DNA from: Brachionus rotundiformis
Taxonomy: Eukaryota; Rotifera; Eurotatoria; Ploima; Brachionidae
DNA length: 64,000 bases
Assembly (NCBI GenBank): GCA_016802295.1
Contig: JAESIW010000137.1
Span: 1,913,318 to 1,977,317 of the forward strand
Reading direction: 5' to 3'
Shown in pieces: positions 45,356 to 55,952 of this stretch. Numbering within the stretch: the first letter of the stretch is position 1; each line of letters starts with the position of its first letter. The position numbers and the translations under genes are program-made. The notes beneath the pieces were generated by a model, which was given only the letters and a program-made list of their open reading frames with translations, did no database searches and was not told the DNA's origin.

Positions 45356-48300
45356 TTTAAAAGATAAAGCGGTTATTTAGTAAACTAAATATTCAGCTGA
45401 GATATTTAAATAAAGAAAAAACACTAATTATCATTATTGATCAAAAATCTAAATTTAAAAATTGACGTAAATCCTGGTACCTACATAAAAACGGCATATC
45501 TTATTTTTTGTTTAATTAAAAATTGATGGAATTTTTTATTTTTATACACTTTAACGAACTGAATTCGGAAAAGCCTAGATGTTACATAAAATAAAAAATA
45601 TGCTGTAAGATTATTTAAACAATTTTAAACAAAATTTAAATAAAAAAATTGATTATTTTGAACATTTGAAAATTAACGTGCTTCGTTTCCCGATTCATTT
45701 AGCTATTTCATTATCAGTTTCTAAATTATGTGCTTTCAAGCAATAAAAATGTTCAAAGTCTAATTCACATCAAGTCAAAAATTAAATGTTCAACTTTTTA
45801 TCTTTTTTAAAATATGTTTTGAAGCACGTTTTTTGCAACCAAATTTTAGCCTCAAAACAAATAAACAAAAATCAAAAGCATAAAATCAGCTTAGGTAAAA
45901 GAAATTATGATATCAATGTCTTTGAACCTCTCTTTAATTTAATTTATAAAAATAATGTGTATTTGAAATGATACTTACTAAATTGGTCTAATTATTTAAG
46001 GATTTTAAAAATCTAAATTTATCTCAAATAAAATAAACTTAAAAAACCTGAGAATAAAATAATTTCATTAGAAGAGTCAAGCAGTCCATTTAACTTCGAA
46101 TTAAATAATTTAGATAAATCTATGCCTATTTAAGATACAAAAATTATCGAAACTTGAATTTTGAAAATAAAATTATAAATATTTCTATATTCCTTAGTTA
46201 ACCATTTTGATAAGACTTGAAAATTCTCATTTTAATAAACATTTTCTGAGTTTTAAAAAAAATTAGCATATTTTATTTAAATTTTTAAAAAAAATTATTC
46301 TCAAAAAAGTAAAACATCATCCCTGTTTTAAGTGCTAATTTAATTTTCTAGAGTAAAAATCTATCGCATTAAACTCACTCTTAAATGAACTAATGTAATG
46401 AAGAGTCTTGATTAAAAAATGTAAAATGAATGATTGAAAACGTTTTACATCTCAAATAAATTTTTTTAATATAGATTTTAAAATATTTAAAGATCAACTT
46501 TAATTTAACTCGTAAATAGATGATGTAAATAAATGGAAAAATGCAACTTTTGTAAGGATAAATGAATAAAGTGATCAATAAAGATGATTTCAGAAACTCT
46601 GAATTAATATTACGTTTAAAAAATAAAATAAATATTTAAAAATTGAACTAATCTAATATCAAATGATGGCTCAGTAATTCTAATACTCTTTGGAGATCCA
46701 ATTCGGATGTAGATCTGATTTAAGAATTGTTAGATATACTCACAAAATTTCCTTGTTCTTATTGATTCCTTACTTGCAATCAATCTACAATATATAATAT
46801 ATAAGTTGTGTTATGTAATTGATATTTCTGTGATTAAGAATATTTTTAACCTTATTTTGTTATTTGCGGGATAAATAAAATGCTGCTAATGTCTATAATG
46901 AAATTGATAAAATTACAAATGAGCAAATATTTTCTTATTTAATCGATAATTTTTCTTAACTCATCTTATCAAAAATTTTTGCGTCTTTTCTTGTTAATCA
47001 TAAAAGAAATAAAGGAAAAATTCTAAAATTAGCATGATAATTTTAAAATTTATAAAAAATATAGAAATCAAAATTAAAAAGATAATTGTTTAAAGACGAT
47101 TTGTGCAAATCTCGAGCACAATTCATTATTATTATTATTATTAATTCTAAGCTAGGGCCGATCGCCGAGCACAATTCATATTGGAAGATCAAGTAAACAA
47201 GATGTCAAAAAAAATTATGTGATCATGTTTATCGAAATGTTTAATCTATGATATTGAAGACTGATGATCATCTAGAAAATTTTCATTAATAAAAAAATTT
47301 TATTAAATTCAATAAAATATTTCAAATCTCATTTTTAAATTGTTTTCAAGGCTAAATTTATCAACAAGAGTGGAATAATTAGAAAAAAATTACTTATTGG
47401 AAGATTTGAATAAATCATCCTAGATGAAGTGTTTGTACAATACCCAAATAAAAAATAGATATCTGTATGCATGTATTTTTATTACAATTTTTATATTTTT
47501 TTTAAAGTTCTTATAAGAAGTTAAAATGTCTAAAATAATTTAAAATATTGATTTTTTAAGCATTTGTGATGCACAGAAGAAAATTAGATATAGTATCTTG
47601 GTCAAAAACAAACAATGTGTGTCAAGTGTTTCAAACATGTTGCGAAAGGATAAAATGAAAATGGTGTATAGGGTATTGATGATAAAATTGAAGCAAAACA
47701 AATGAATAAATAAATTTAATGCATTAATTATTTTAAAAAAATTTACTATGATTGTAGATTGTAAATGTTTTAAATTTTTTTTTATTTTTAAACAAGATAG
47801 AGCACAAACAAGCTTAGTGACTACCTAGATTTAAAAAAAACGATTTTTAAATAAAATAAATTTAATTAATAAAAAATATATTTGATTAAAATATTAAAAT
47901 TTTAAATTCTCGTTTAAATTAAGTTAACTGATAAACTTTTGATTTAAAATAACAAAAATTATGATTAATGACAACGCAAAGTGCTGATTAAAAATTACAC
48001 TAAAAATGTATCTTAATTTGATTATGTTGACTATTAGTTATTTTATTATAATTATTTTTAATGAGATAGCTTTGATAACTAAGTATAAGTTTAGTCGAAA
48101 ATAATAAACTTTTTCTTTTGATTGAATAAAATTTTTCTGCTTAAGCATTCTAGATTTTTTAAAAATTACATGCACTTTTTTGTCAATCTATAAACTAAAA
48201 TTTATTTGTCACAATCAAAAATTCATTTTTAATAAACTTGATCATTTCTAGAATAGAGATATGCAAAAGATTTTATCGATTTTAATTTTAAACAAACAAT

Positions 48301-48669
48301 CGTAAATCTAAATTGGACAAAATTTAAAAAAATATTAATTAAAGTTTATATCTTAAATAATTAAATTTTAAAGGTTTTTATTTTTATTTCCTAAATTATT
48401 TCTCTATAGAAAGAGAATGATTGAATTTAAAAAAAATTTTAATTGAATTAATTTTTTTAAAAACTTTAAAAAATTTATCAATTAACGATTTCTAAAGTCG
48501 AAATAAAATTTGGCAAAAATTTCTTGGAAAATCTCCGCTTGCATTTTCAATGATAATTACGTTTTTATTTCAAAAAGAAAAATATTTATCAATTTCAAAC
48601 TTTAAATTGTCATATGATAAAGCTTTATAAATTCATAATAAACTAAATAAATGAAATAATTGTTATAAA
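45356..48669. other. Intergenic, no gene seen
   Basis: 3.3 kb, AT-rich. Includes an (ATT)n microsatellite near 47126-47147 flanked by a repeated GAGCACAATTCAT (near 47114 and 47167). No ORF with protein-like composition. Confidence 0.5.
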
Positions 48670-49979
48670 ATGTTTTTAAATGAGAGCTTAAATTCGTCTA
48701 TCGGGTCAAAGCCATCAAATCTTAATTTTTTTCTTGTCTCGATTCAAAAATGCCTTGAGATCAATAGCAAAATAGAATGCATGTATTCTGCAAGTTTTAT
48801 TACTCTGGGTCATATTTGTTTGATATCATTTTTTCCATTAATGCTACTTCGGATATACCAACAAGGTAATCGATTCAGAAATCAATACAATATAAGTTTT
48901 TTATGGTTGTGCTCATTTATTCTTATTTTTTGGATTGACTTGCTCGAATTCTTTATAACACATGATCAATATATATATTCAATAGTTATACTATCAACTG
49001 CGGGTTTTAACATTATCCTAGGACCTATTTTTGCTATCAAATATCTGAAAACATGCTCAAAGGATGGCGTTTTTTACAAGCAACTATTAGGTTTAGCTTT
49101 TTCGGTTTTTTTATTCGTTTTGATAATTTTTGCCAGACTAAATACGAAAGAAAATTTGCTTAAAATTCAGAAATTAGACCAACATATATATACCAAAGTG
49201 AATACCCATTTATTTCTCTATTATTTTGTGTATGTTTTGTTTGGCTTTGCTCAAGTAATTTTTTTTAAATTATCAATATTTTTACCTTAATAATATTGTT
49301 TAAGGTTTACCAAAACATTCGCAATAATTTTGCGCGCACAATGACCAATTCATCCTATGCTCTATGGATTTTGGGTTCTTTCTTTTTCAATTTTTATTCA
49401 TCTATTTTGCCAGTTGAGCCAACATATGATTTTATACATTTAAGAAATTATTTCTTACAGACTACTTTGATCGTAATTATATCCCAGGAAATTTATTTCT
49501 ATAGACAAAAGAAATCGTTTGATACAAAGCTTAATAACTTAATGATCAAACAATTAAGACCTGACATGCAATCAACTTCAACTAACAAGACAAGCAAGCA
49601 AGAAAAAATCATGAAATTTACTGACAATGTTTTTGAAGAAGAAACTTATTTCGATCAGAGAGAGTACAAAAGTAAGAGTGAATTAAACAAAATAGTTGAT
49701 GACATACAAGACAATGTTTCTGATATAACAGAAGAATACGGCTCGATTAATAAAGAAAAGAGAATGGAATTTTTCAATGAAAAAAATCAACAATTTTTAT
49801 TGTTAATTTTTTGTTTATATTTAGGAATTCAATTTTCCATTTCAACAGGCGTTATGTTCACATCAGTATCTAGTACATTTTATCGATATTTAACACTGAT
49901 CATTTATTTTCTAATCATTATATTTTCAATAATTGCAAATCATGTTGTCAAAAATCTAAACAAAAACCAAAGTGCTTAG
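48670..49979 (+). CDS. Multi-pass membrane protein, family not recognised
   Basis: Two exons (48670-49254 and 49305-49979) are joined by a 50-nt GT-AG intron and give 419 residues. About nine hydrophobic segments are seen: five before the intron (around residues 42-62, 73-95, 100-122, 137-157, 180-195), two after it (SYALWILGSFFFNFYSSIL and YFLQTTLIVIISQEIYFY), then a charged loop of about 100 aa (KTSKQEKIMK...) and two more at the C-terminus. The segment FAQVYQNIRNN followed by SSYALWILGSFFF faintly recalls a PQ-loop repeat, without the PQ itself. The N-terminus has sequons (NES, NSS). It may be a transporter or receptor-like protein; no function should be assumed. Confidence 0.65.
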
Positions 49980-50343
49980 AAATGATTTTAAAACATTTAT
50001 ATTTCTTTTTTTACAATATTAAATATTTAAATTAAAAAAGATTAATAGACTCTAAATAAAATTCCAAGTTGATATTTTCAAAAATTATTCTTTTTTCTTT
50101 AGGTTTTTTATTTTTGAGACTGTAATAAAAGAAGCAATTAAGTGAGCATTAAGAAAATATTTTTTTCCATTACCTATATAAGTTATCTTTATGGCTTTGC
50201 CTCTTAATTATTTGAATAAAAAATATATAATTTAATCAAAAAAAAAGAAACGATAATAAAATGTAAAAATTTTAATTTTTTGATTTAAAAAATAAATTTT
50301 AAAAGATAAAATGTTTTAAAAAAATTTATAAAAATATGTAAAA
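49980..50343. other. Convergent 3' flanks, nothing distinct
   Basis: AT-rich sequence between the ends of the membrane-protein gene and WDR41; it contains AATAAA-type signals on both strands but no gene. Confidence 0.45.
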
Positions 50344-52017
50344 TTAGCTATCTATCTTGGAAAGGATTTCGTTTATCTCATGTTTTATCTCCATTTCTTC
50401 ATAAATAGAATCCTATTATTTAAATATAAAAAATATTTTATTTCAACATGTCTTCAAAAATTACTCTCCAAATGATAATAGTATTATCATAACCAGTAGA
50501 AATAATCTCTTTTTTTGAAATTGTTTTCAAAATCTTTTAATGATTCTAAATGTATTTCTTTTTTAAAAATTAAGGCTAAATTACAGATATACTGGACGAT
50601 TGACCTAAACATTCGCCAATTAGTCTTAAGCTTATGCTCAATACAGAACTTTAAACTAAATATAAAAAATCGAAAAAATCTTAATTAAAGAATACTTTTC
50701 ATCTAGAGTTTCTTGGAATTTCCAAATCCTAATAGATCCATTTTCGGCACCGGTCACCAATAAACTATTTCTTATTAAATAATTTACAAAAATGTTACCA
50801 TTACATTTTTTACTTACTCGAGCATTAATAGATTAGTTATTTTTGATCCATTATGTGAGTTGACAATTTTAAAAATAAAACTTTTACTCACATTATCAAA
50901 TATACTCAAATTTAAACCACTGGCGATTATCAAATATCTCTATTTAAAAATAAATTATAGATAGAATATAATATAATATTTTGAAATTATTTTTTTGAAA
51001 CCTGGTAAAGCTGTTGGACGCTGCAAACACCGAAAAAATCCGACTTGAAAAAAACTTCGCTCAAATCACTTTGTTCAAAAGGTTGTATTTCCATTAATTT
51101 TTCCATCATGTCAACATTCCATAGAAAAATAATACCATCACTTGAGCCTGATGCAAAGAGTTGGTCTTGTAAGTAATCTAAACAGAGTATTGTATCCGAA
51201 TGACAATCTTCATATATATCCAATTGTTTGATACGTATTTTTTTAGAAATTAAATCATTTTTTTCATAACAAAATAAAAGATAAAATTCAATATCTGTAT
51301 TGGTAGCAAGAACTATTTTGGTTTTATTTATTAAAATAATAAATCTGATTGTATTTGTGTTATCTTTGCGGGGAAATTGATCTAAAATGTTAAGAGAAAA
51401 ATCGAAAATTTTCAAATCGGAGCTGGCTGCAAAAAAAAATTCATCATCTTCATGGTCAGCTTCGAATATTTTGTGTATTTTAGAGCCTACACTTGTCTTG
51501 GCGATTAACTTATATGTTCGAATGTCCCATACCTATTTATTTGAATTATTTTCTTTTTATTAAATGATGAAAAAGTACAGTAATTATTCTGTCATTGCTT
51601 GCCACAGCTAGAATTTTCTTATCACCATGGTTCAATTCGGTGATTGAGTTTATTGCTTGAGTATGAAATTTTATTTCAATTATTTTTGTTGCAAACTTTT
51701 AAAAATCTAATAAAAAATATTAAATTAATTAAATTTAAGACTTACTTTAGAGTCCCAAAAACTCAAATTTCCTTTTTCATCACCGACTACAATTTGTTTT
51801 TTGTCGCTTGTAACATAAATTTGAGTGACGGTCGACTTAAAAGCTGGTAGAATTATGATATTTGAAAACGGATTTTCTGGTTGATAAGATCCTATTTGGA
51901 CATCGTTTGTATCATCAGAAGATAATTTCGGGGTATTCTTTAAATTTAAGAACTATTTTTGACCAGATGAAAGCAAATTTTTCAACAAACCTTCGATTTT
52001 CCGAATAAAAATGTCAT
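50344..52017 (-). CDS. WDR41: WDR41-like WD40 protein (partner of C9orf72-SMCR8)
   Basis: The start MTFLFGKSK is spliced over a short intron to NTPKLSSDDT and then QPENPFSNIIILPAFKSTVT, which parallels the WDR41 N-terminus (QNPYTELLVL). Repeat-like blades follow: QIVVGDEKGNLSFWDSK, KILAVASNDRIIT joined to VWDIRTYKL, FFFAASSDLKIF, and DTILCLDYLQDQLFASGSSDG followed by IIFLWNV. Small exons continue toward 50400, and the C-terminus ends EINEILSKIDS (stop at 50344-50346). In vertebrates WDR41 anchors the C9orf72-SMCR8 complex on lysosomes. The blade order and start support this name, but WD40 proteins are hard to separate by eye. The last three or four exons (about 50344-50950) are short and their limits were not fully resolved. 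Confidence 0.6.
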
Positions 52018-53070
52018 ATTTTCTTTCCTAGGTATAAGAGTTCATATCATAAATTAAATTTTTTCTTAAGATAAATAAAATATTTTTAATTGTTTTAAAA
52101 CAAATTTAACATTTTTTTGAATTTTATCAATGACGACTCTAAATAAGCCAATCATGAATATTATTTACTTAAAATGATAAAAAATTTTATAAATTTAAAA
52201 GAAATCAATGTTCAATTTAAAAAAAAACCTTACAAATTAACTAAAATTTCTGATTATAATTTTTAAGATTACCGAAATATAATGATATAATTCGATAAGG
52301 AAAAAAATGCTGCCAGTCCAAATAGTCATTTAATTTATTTTAATTATTAAATTGAAATTATAAATTGATATCTACTTAAATTATTTTTATTCACTCCCAA
52401 TTATAAATTCGTTTTATTTGAGCAATTTGGAAAGAAAATATAATTTAAAATAATGGATCTATAAATGAAATACAAAAATACATATTTGATCAGAAAAAAT
52501 ACAAAAAAAAAAGACTAAAAAAAATTGATAATTTTAAAATTTATATAAATTTTATTCGAAATTTTAAAAAATATAAATAAAATGAATATTAATTAAGTAA
52601 TTTAAAAAAAAAACTTTTCTAAATTTTTGCATTTACCAATGTTTGGTAAATGATTGACTTGAAAAATTGAAAGACTTGTTTTCGGCCAGCATTTTATAGT
52701 GCAAAATGTATTTATTTTCTAAAATAAGCATGCAATTTCTATATTCATTGTTAAAAATGGTATAAATTTAACAAATATATGCAAATTAACAAGAAAATTC
52801 AATACCTAACAGAACATAATCTTCCATTCAGGAATCCTAAAATCCTTTATTCTAAGTTCTAAGAAAACAAATCAACCTAATGAAATATAAGTTAAGATAT
52901 AAAACTTAAAATTCATTTTAAAATAATTATTGAGAATTATTTTTATTATATTTTATGCATATCTACTAATACGATGCATTTTTATCTTACAAGAATATTC
53001 TTTTTTTTTCAAAATCAACCAATCTTTTCTCTAAATGGTTTCTTATTAGTTTAGTATTTAGATCTCGATT
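52018..53070. promoter_or_regulatory. Divergent intergenic region of WDR41 and UBE2G1
   Basis: About 1 kb of AT-rich DNA between two head-to-head genes. A strong acceptor-like tract (TTATTAGTTTAG, then TATTTAG) lies a few bases before the UBE2G1 ATG, suggesting a leader intron or trans-splicing. No other element is clear. Confidence 0.4.
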
Positions 53071-53800
53071 ATGTCAACAAGTCCACAATCGGCCCTTCTG
53101 CTCCAAAAACAGCTGAAAGGTAAACTAAACAAATTCTGTCTTTTAAATTCTTACTTATCTTTTAGTATTTTAAGAACTAAACAAAAATCCAGTTAATGGC
53201 TTTTCAGCTGGGTTAATAGACGATAATGATATTTACAAATGGGAAGTTTTAATCATCGGACCTCCTGATACTTTATAGTATTTTATTTTAATGTATTGCT
53301 TCTATTCAAACTCGTAACTGATTGATAAATAGTGAAGGTGGATTCTTCAAAGCGCATTTGTATTTTCCGGTAGATTACCCTTTAAGACCTCCCAAGATGA
53401 AATTCGTATCAGAAATCTGGCATCCCAATAGTGAGTTTTAGCTTAAAGAAAAATCTTATTTTATTGAGTAAGAAATATTTAAGTTGATAAAAATGGTGAC
53501 GTCTGTATCTCGATTTTACACGAGCCAGGCGATGATAAATACGGATACGAAAAAGCAGAAGAGCGCTGGCTGCCAGTTCATACTGTGGAAACCATTCTAC
53601 TAAGCGTTATTTCAATGCTAGCCGATCCGAATTATGAATCACCCGCAAACGTAGACGCAGCGGTAGTATCTTTATTTTTTTTTTTGTTATTTATTATTAA
53701 GTTTAATTTGATTTAATTTTAGAAAGAGTGGAGAGAAAATCAGGTCGAATTTAAGAAAAAAGTTGCCAGATGTGTTCGAAAAAGTCAAGAAGCTTTATAA
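53071..53800 (+). CDS. UBE2G1: Ubiquitin-conjugating enzyme E2 G1
   Basis: Five exons (53071-53119, 53175-53277, 53333-53430, 53484-53662, 53723-53800) sum to 169 codons, against 170 aa in human. Diagnostic blocks are ELNKNPVNGFSAGLIDDNDI, YKWEVLIIGPPDTLYEGG, FPVDYPLRPPKMKFV and the active-site Cys in DKNGDVCISILHEPG. Next comes the acidic-loop insertion DDKYGYEKAEERWLPVHT typical of the G1/Cdc34 branch, and SPANVDAAKEWREN. The enzyme accepts ubiquitin from E1 and builds mainly Lys48-linked chains. Introns are 53-60 nt, GT-AG. It ends VRKSQEAL, slightly shorter than the vertebrate tail. An AATAAA lies about 45 bases after the stop. Confidence 0.97.
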
Positions 53801-54047
53801 ATTTTATAAATTATTGCATGAACATCTTAATTTTTATTTAAAAAATAAAACTTTTTCTTTAATCTCTAATTTTAAAACAGCTTTTTTAATTTTCGTCAAT
53901 TGTTTAAAAATTATCTTTTTCGAGGTAAAAGAGATAATATTTTTTCTAATTTAAAAATTTTTCAACCGACCGATCATCAAGATAAAATTAAGAGAAAATT
54001 AAAAAAAAATAAATATTTAAATAAAGTATATTTTTAAAAATTGATCG

Positions 54048-54983
54048 TTAATTTTGAAATATGATGTTTTTGGCCATTTCAGACTCAAGACCATGTTCGT
54101 AGCTTACATCTCTTTTTTCCTTACTTAGGAGCTGGTTACGTAGAACTTGGAATTCATTTATTGAACCTTGGTCCCCTTTTGGCAAATGCGATTTTTGTGT
54201 AATTGATTTATCTGTTGATTTTTTATCCTTATCGCCATGGTTCAAATCGACCATCTGGTTAGAGCTTTCTGACAAACTTTGAAATTCAAAATTTTTGCTG
54301 ATCGGTAAACTACGGAAGGCGTTTCGGCATTTTTTGGTAAAGTAAAGACTAGCAAAAAATAAAATAAAAACAATTGAAAATAAAACCATTATTAAAATTA
54401 GAAAATAGGGCCAATTTGTTATAATTTTGTTCCAAAACATTTCAAACGATGACCTAAAGTTTGGATTTTCATAATCATAATAATCGATTGATTGGTTGAT
54501 ACTTTTGTGAAAAATTATATTGGACGCACAGCCTTTACCAAGTCTTCGATTCAAGCTCAATTTAAGCTTCAAATCGAACAAAAACGGACTTTGGTCAGCC
54601 ACAAAGTCAAATTTGAATGATATAAAATTTATTTTAGAGTTTTTTTTAAGGCTAAAATTTTTAATAAAAAAAATCTCTGGACAATTATAAGCATTTATTT
54701 CGATTATTTTGTCTTCTAAATCCAATGAATAGAACCATCTTGATTTTGACAAATTATCTGAATGAGCACATTCAGCATCAAATGCAAACGCAATGACATT
54801 ATTTTTTGTATCATTCACCATCATACCAAATGAGAGATCATATTTTTTGCCAGTATACAGCAACTTTTCCTCATCAAAGTTCTTTCCATTTACAATTAGG
54901 TTACAACCTGAGTTGGAACTGATTAATTTTGCTTTGACCAAGAGAACGCTCAGTGCATAATAAAAAACTATTTCAAAAATCAT
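54048..54983 (-). CDS. Single-pass type I membrane protein, unknown family
   Basis: One 311-aa open frame without introns. Features in order: a signal peptide (MIFEIVFYYALSVLLVKAKL), an ectodomain of about 170 residues with five Cys and several sequons (NDT, NLS, NFS, NQS), a transmembrane helix around residues 192-215 (WPYFLILIMVLFSIVFILFF), a stop-transfer KKCR, and a polar cytoplasmic tail of about 90 residues. I do not recognise the ectodomain. It lies 156 bp downstream of another type I protein in the same orientation, but the two ectodomains show no obvious similarity. Confidence 0.75.
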   Translation of the reverse strand: MIFEIVFYYALSVLLVKAKLISSNSGCNLIVNGKNFDEEKLLYTGKKYDLSFGMMVNDTKNNVIAFAFDAECAHSDNLSKSRWFYSLDLEDKIIEINAYNCPEIFFIKNFSLKKNSKINFISFKFDFVADQSPFLFDLKLKLSLNRRLGKGCASNIIFHKSINQSIDYYDYENPNFRSSFEMFWNKIITNWPYFLILIMVLFSIVFILFFASLYFTKKCRNAFRSLPISKNFEFQSLSESSNQMVDLNHGDKDKKSTDKSITQKSHLPKGDQGSINEFQVLRNQLLSKEKRDVSYEHGLESEMAKNIIFQN

Positions 54984-55139
54984 CTTTTAAATTAAAAATT
55001 GTTTTTTATTTAATTAAAAAATATTTAATTTCTATTCTAAGAATAACAGGTGAAAATAATCGTTTTTTTTATGAAAAAATTTATTCATTCACAAATTAAA
55101 ATTAATTAAATTTATCTAATTTTTTCTTTAGTGCATAGT

Positions 55140-55835
55140 TTAAGTTGATTGAATAATAGAGGTAGTGGAGATAATATTTGTTTCTGAAACCATTTCTGAA
55201 TCTCTGGTTATTGGAATTTCAAACAAATCTTGGTTATTTTGATTTTTTGATTGAGCGCTTGATACTGCCGGTGTTAGTTGACCATTTTGTTGAACATATT
55301 TCTCAATTTTTTGGCTATATTTCACTTTTAATATGAGGTTAATTAGACATATGATAGTACAAATTATCAAAATAATAAAAAATATTGATAAATTTTCTAT
55401 TTCGAAATTATCAATTGTTAAATGAAGAGTCTTTTCGCAGTAAATTGAAGGATCGACAGGCAAAAAACGGCAAAGAACAATGTATTCTAGATTATCTGTA
55501 TAATTAGCCGAATTAATAATCAAACTACCTTTAAGGTATGTTATATTCTTTTCCAAATAGCTCCAATTTGAAATTTGAAATTTTGGATTGAGTTTTGAAT
55601 CTAGATCTTGTGTTTTGTTTGTTCGTAATACACTTATGAAATTTCTGGATCGAACTCTTTCATTTGTTAAACAATAGACATGATAATACTTATCAGTTTG
55701 TATTTTTTTAACAACTTCTTGCTTTTTATGAAAGTCAACTTTTTCATTAAGATCATCAGTAAGAATCATCCGAATGTCACATAGGTCCGCATTTATAAAG
55801 CCACAATAGATTAAAACAAAAACAATACTTTTCAT
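55140..55835 (-). CDS. Single-pass type I membrane protein, unknown family
   Basis: One 231-aa open frame without introns. A signal peptide (MKSIVFVLIYCGFINA) precedes an ectodomain of about 125 residues with four Cys (CDIRM, YCLTN, LCRFL, YCEKT) and sequons (NKT, NWS, NIT, NYT). A transmembrane helix follows around residues 149-170 (IFFIILIICTIICLINLIL), then a Ser/Thr/Gln-rich tail. The Cys spacing could fit a small Ig-like fold but no family signature is clear. It shares orientation with RAB3GAP2 (117 bp upstream) and the neighbouring type I protein (156 bp downstream). Confidence 0.75.
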   Translation of the reverse strand: MKSIVFVLIYCGFINADLCDIRMILTDDLNEKVDFHKKQEVVKKIQTDKYYHVYCLTNERVRSRNFISVLRTNKTQDLDSKLNPKFQISNWSYLEKNITYLKGSLIINSANYTDNLEYIVLCRFLPVDPSIYCEKTLHLTIDNFEIENLSIFFIILIICTIICLINLILKVKYSQKIEKYVQQNGQLTPAVSSAQSKNQNNQDLFEIPITRDSEMVSETNIISTTSIIQST

Positions 55836-55952
55836 TTCTTAAGACTGTTTTATTTTAGTAGGTTTAAAAAAATTAAAAAATGATACCTAATTAAAAGTTT
55901 TTATTTAAATTAATTTCAATAGATAAAAGTCCAAGAATAAAATTTGCATTTG

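Noticed and set aside
45786..45971. 61-codon ORF right of the transposon
   Set aside because: Composition mirrors the AT-rich background (Asn, Lys, Phe, Ile, Leu) with no flanking exon support.
46390..46578. 62-codon minus-strand ORF
   Set aside because: Made almost entirely of Ile, Tyr, Phe, Lys codons typical of random AT-rich sequence.
47126..47147. (ATT)n run as part of a CRISPR or satellite array
   Set aside because: Only a short microsatellite; no spaced repeats, and the genome is eukaryotic.
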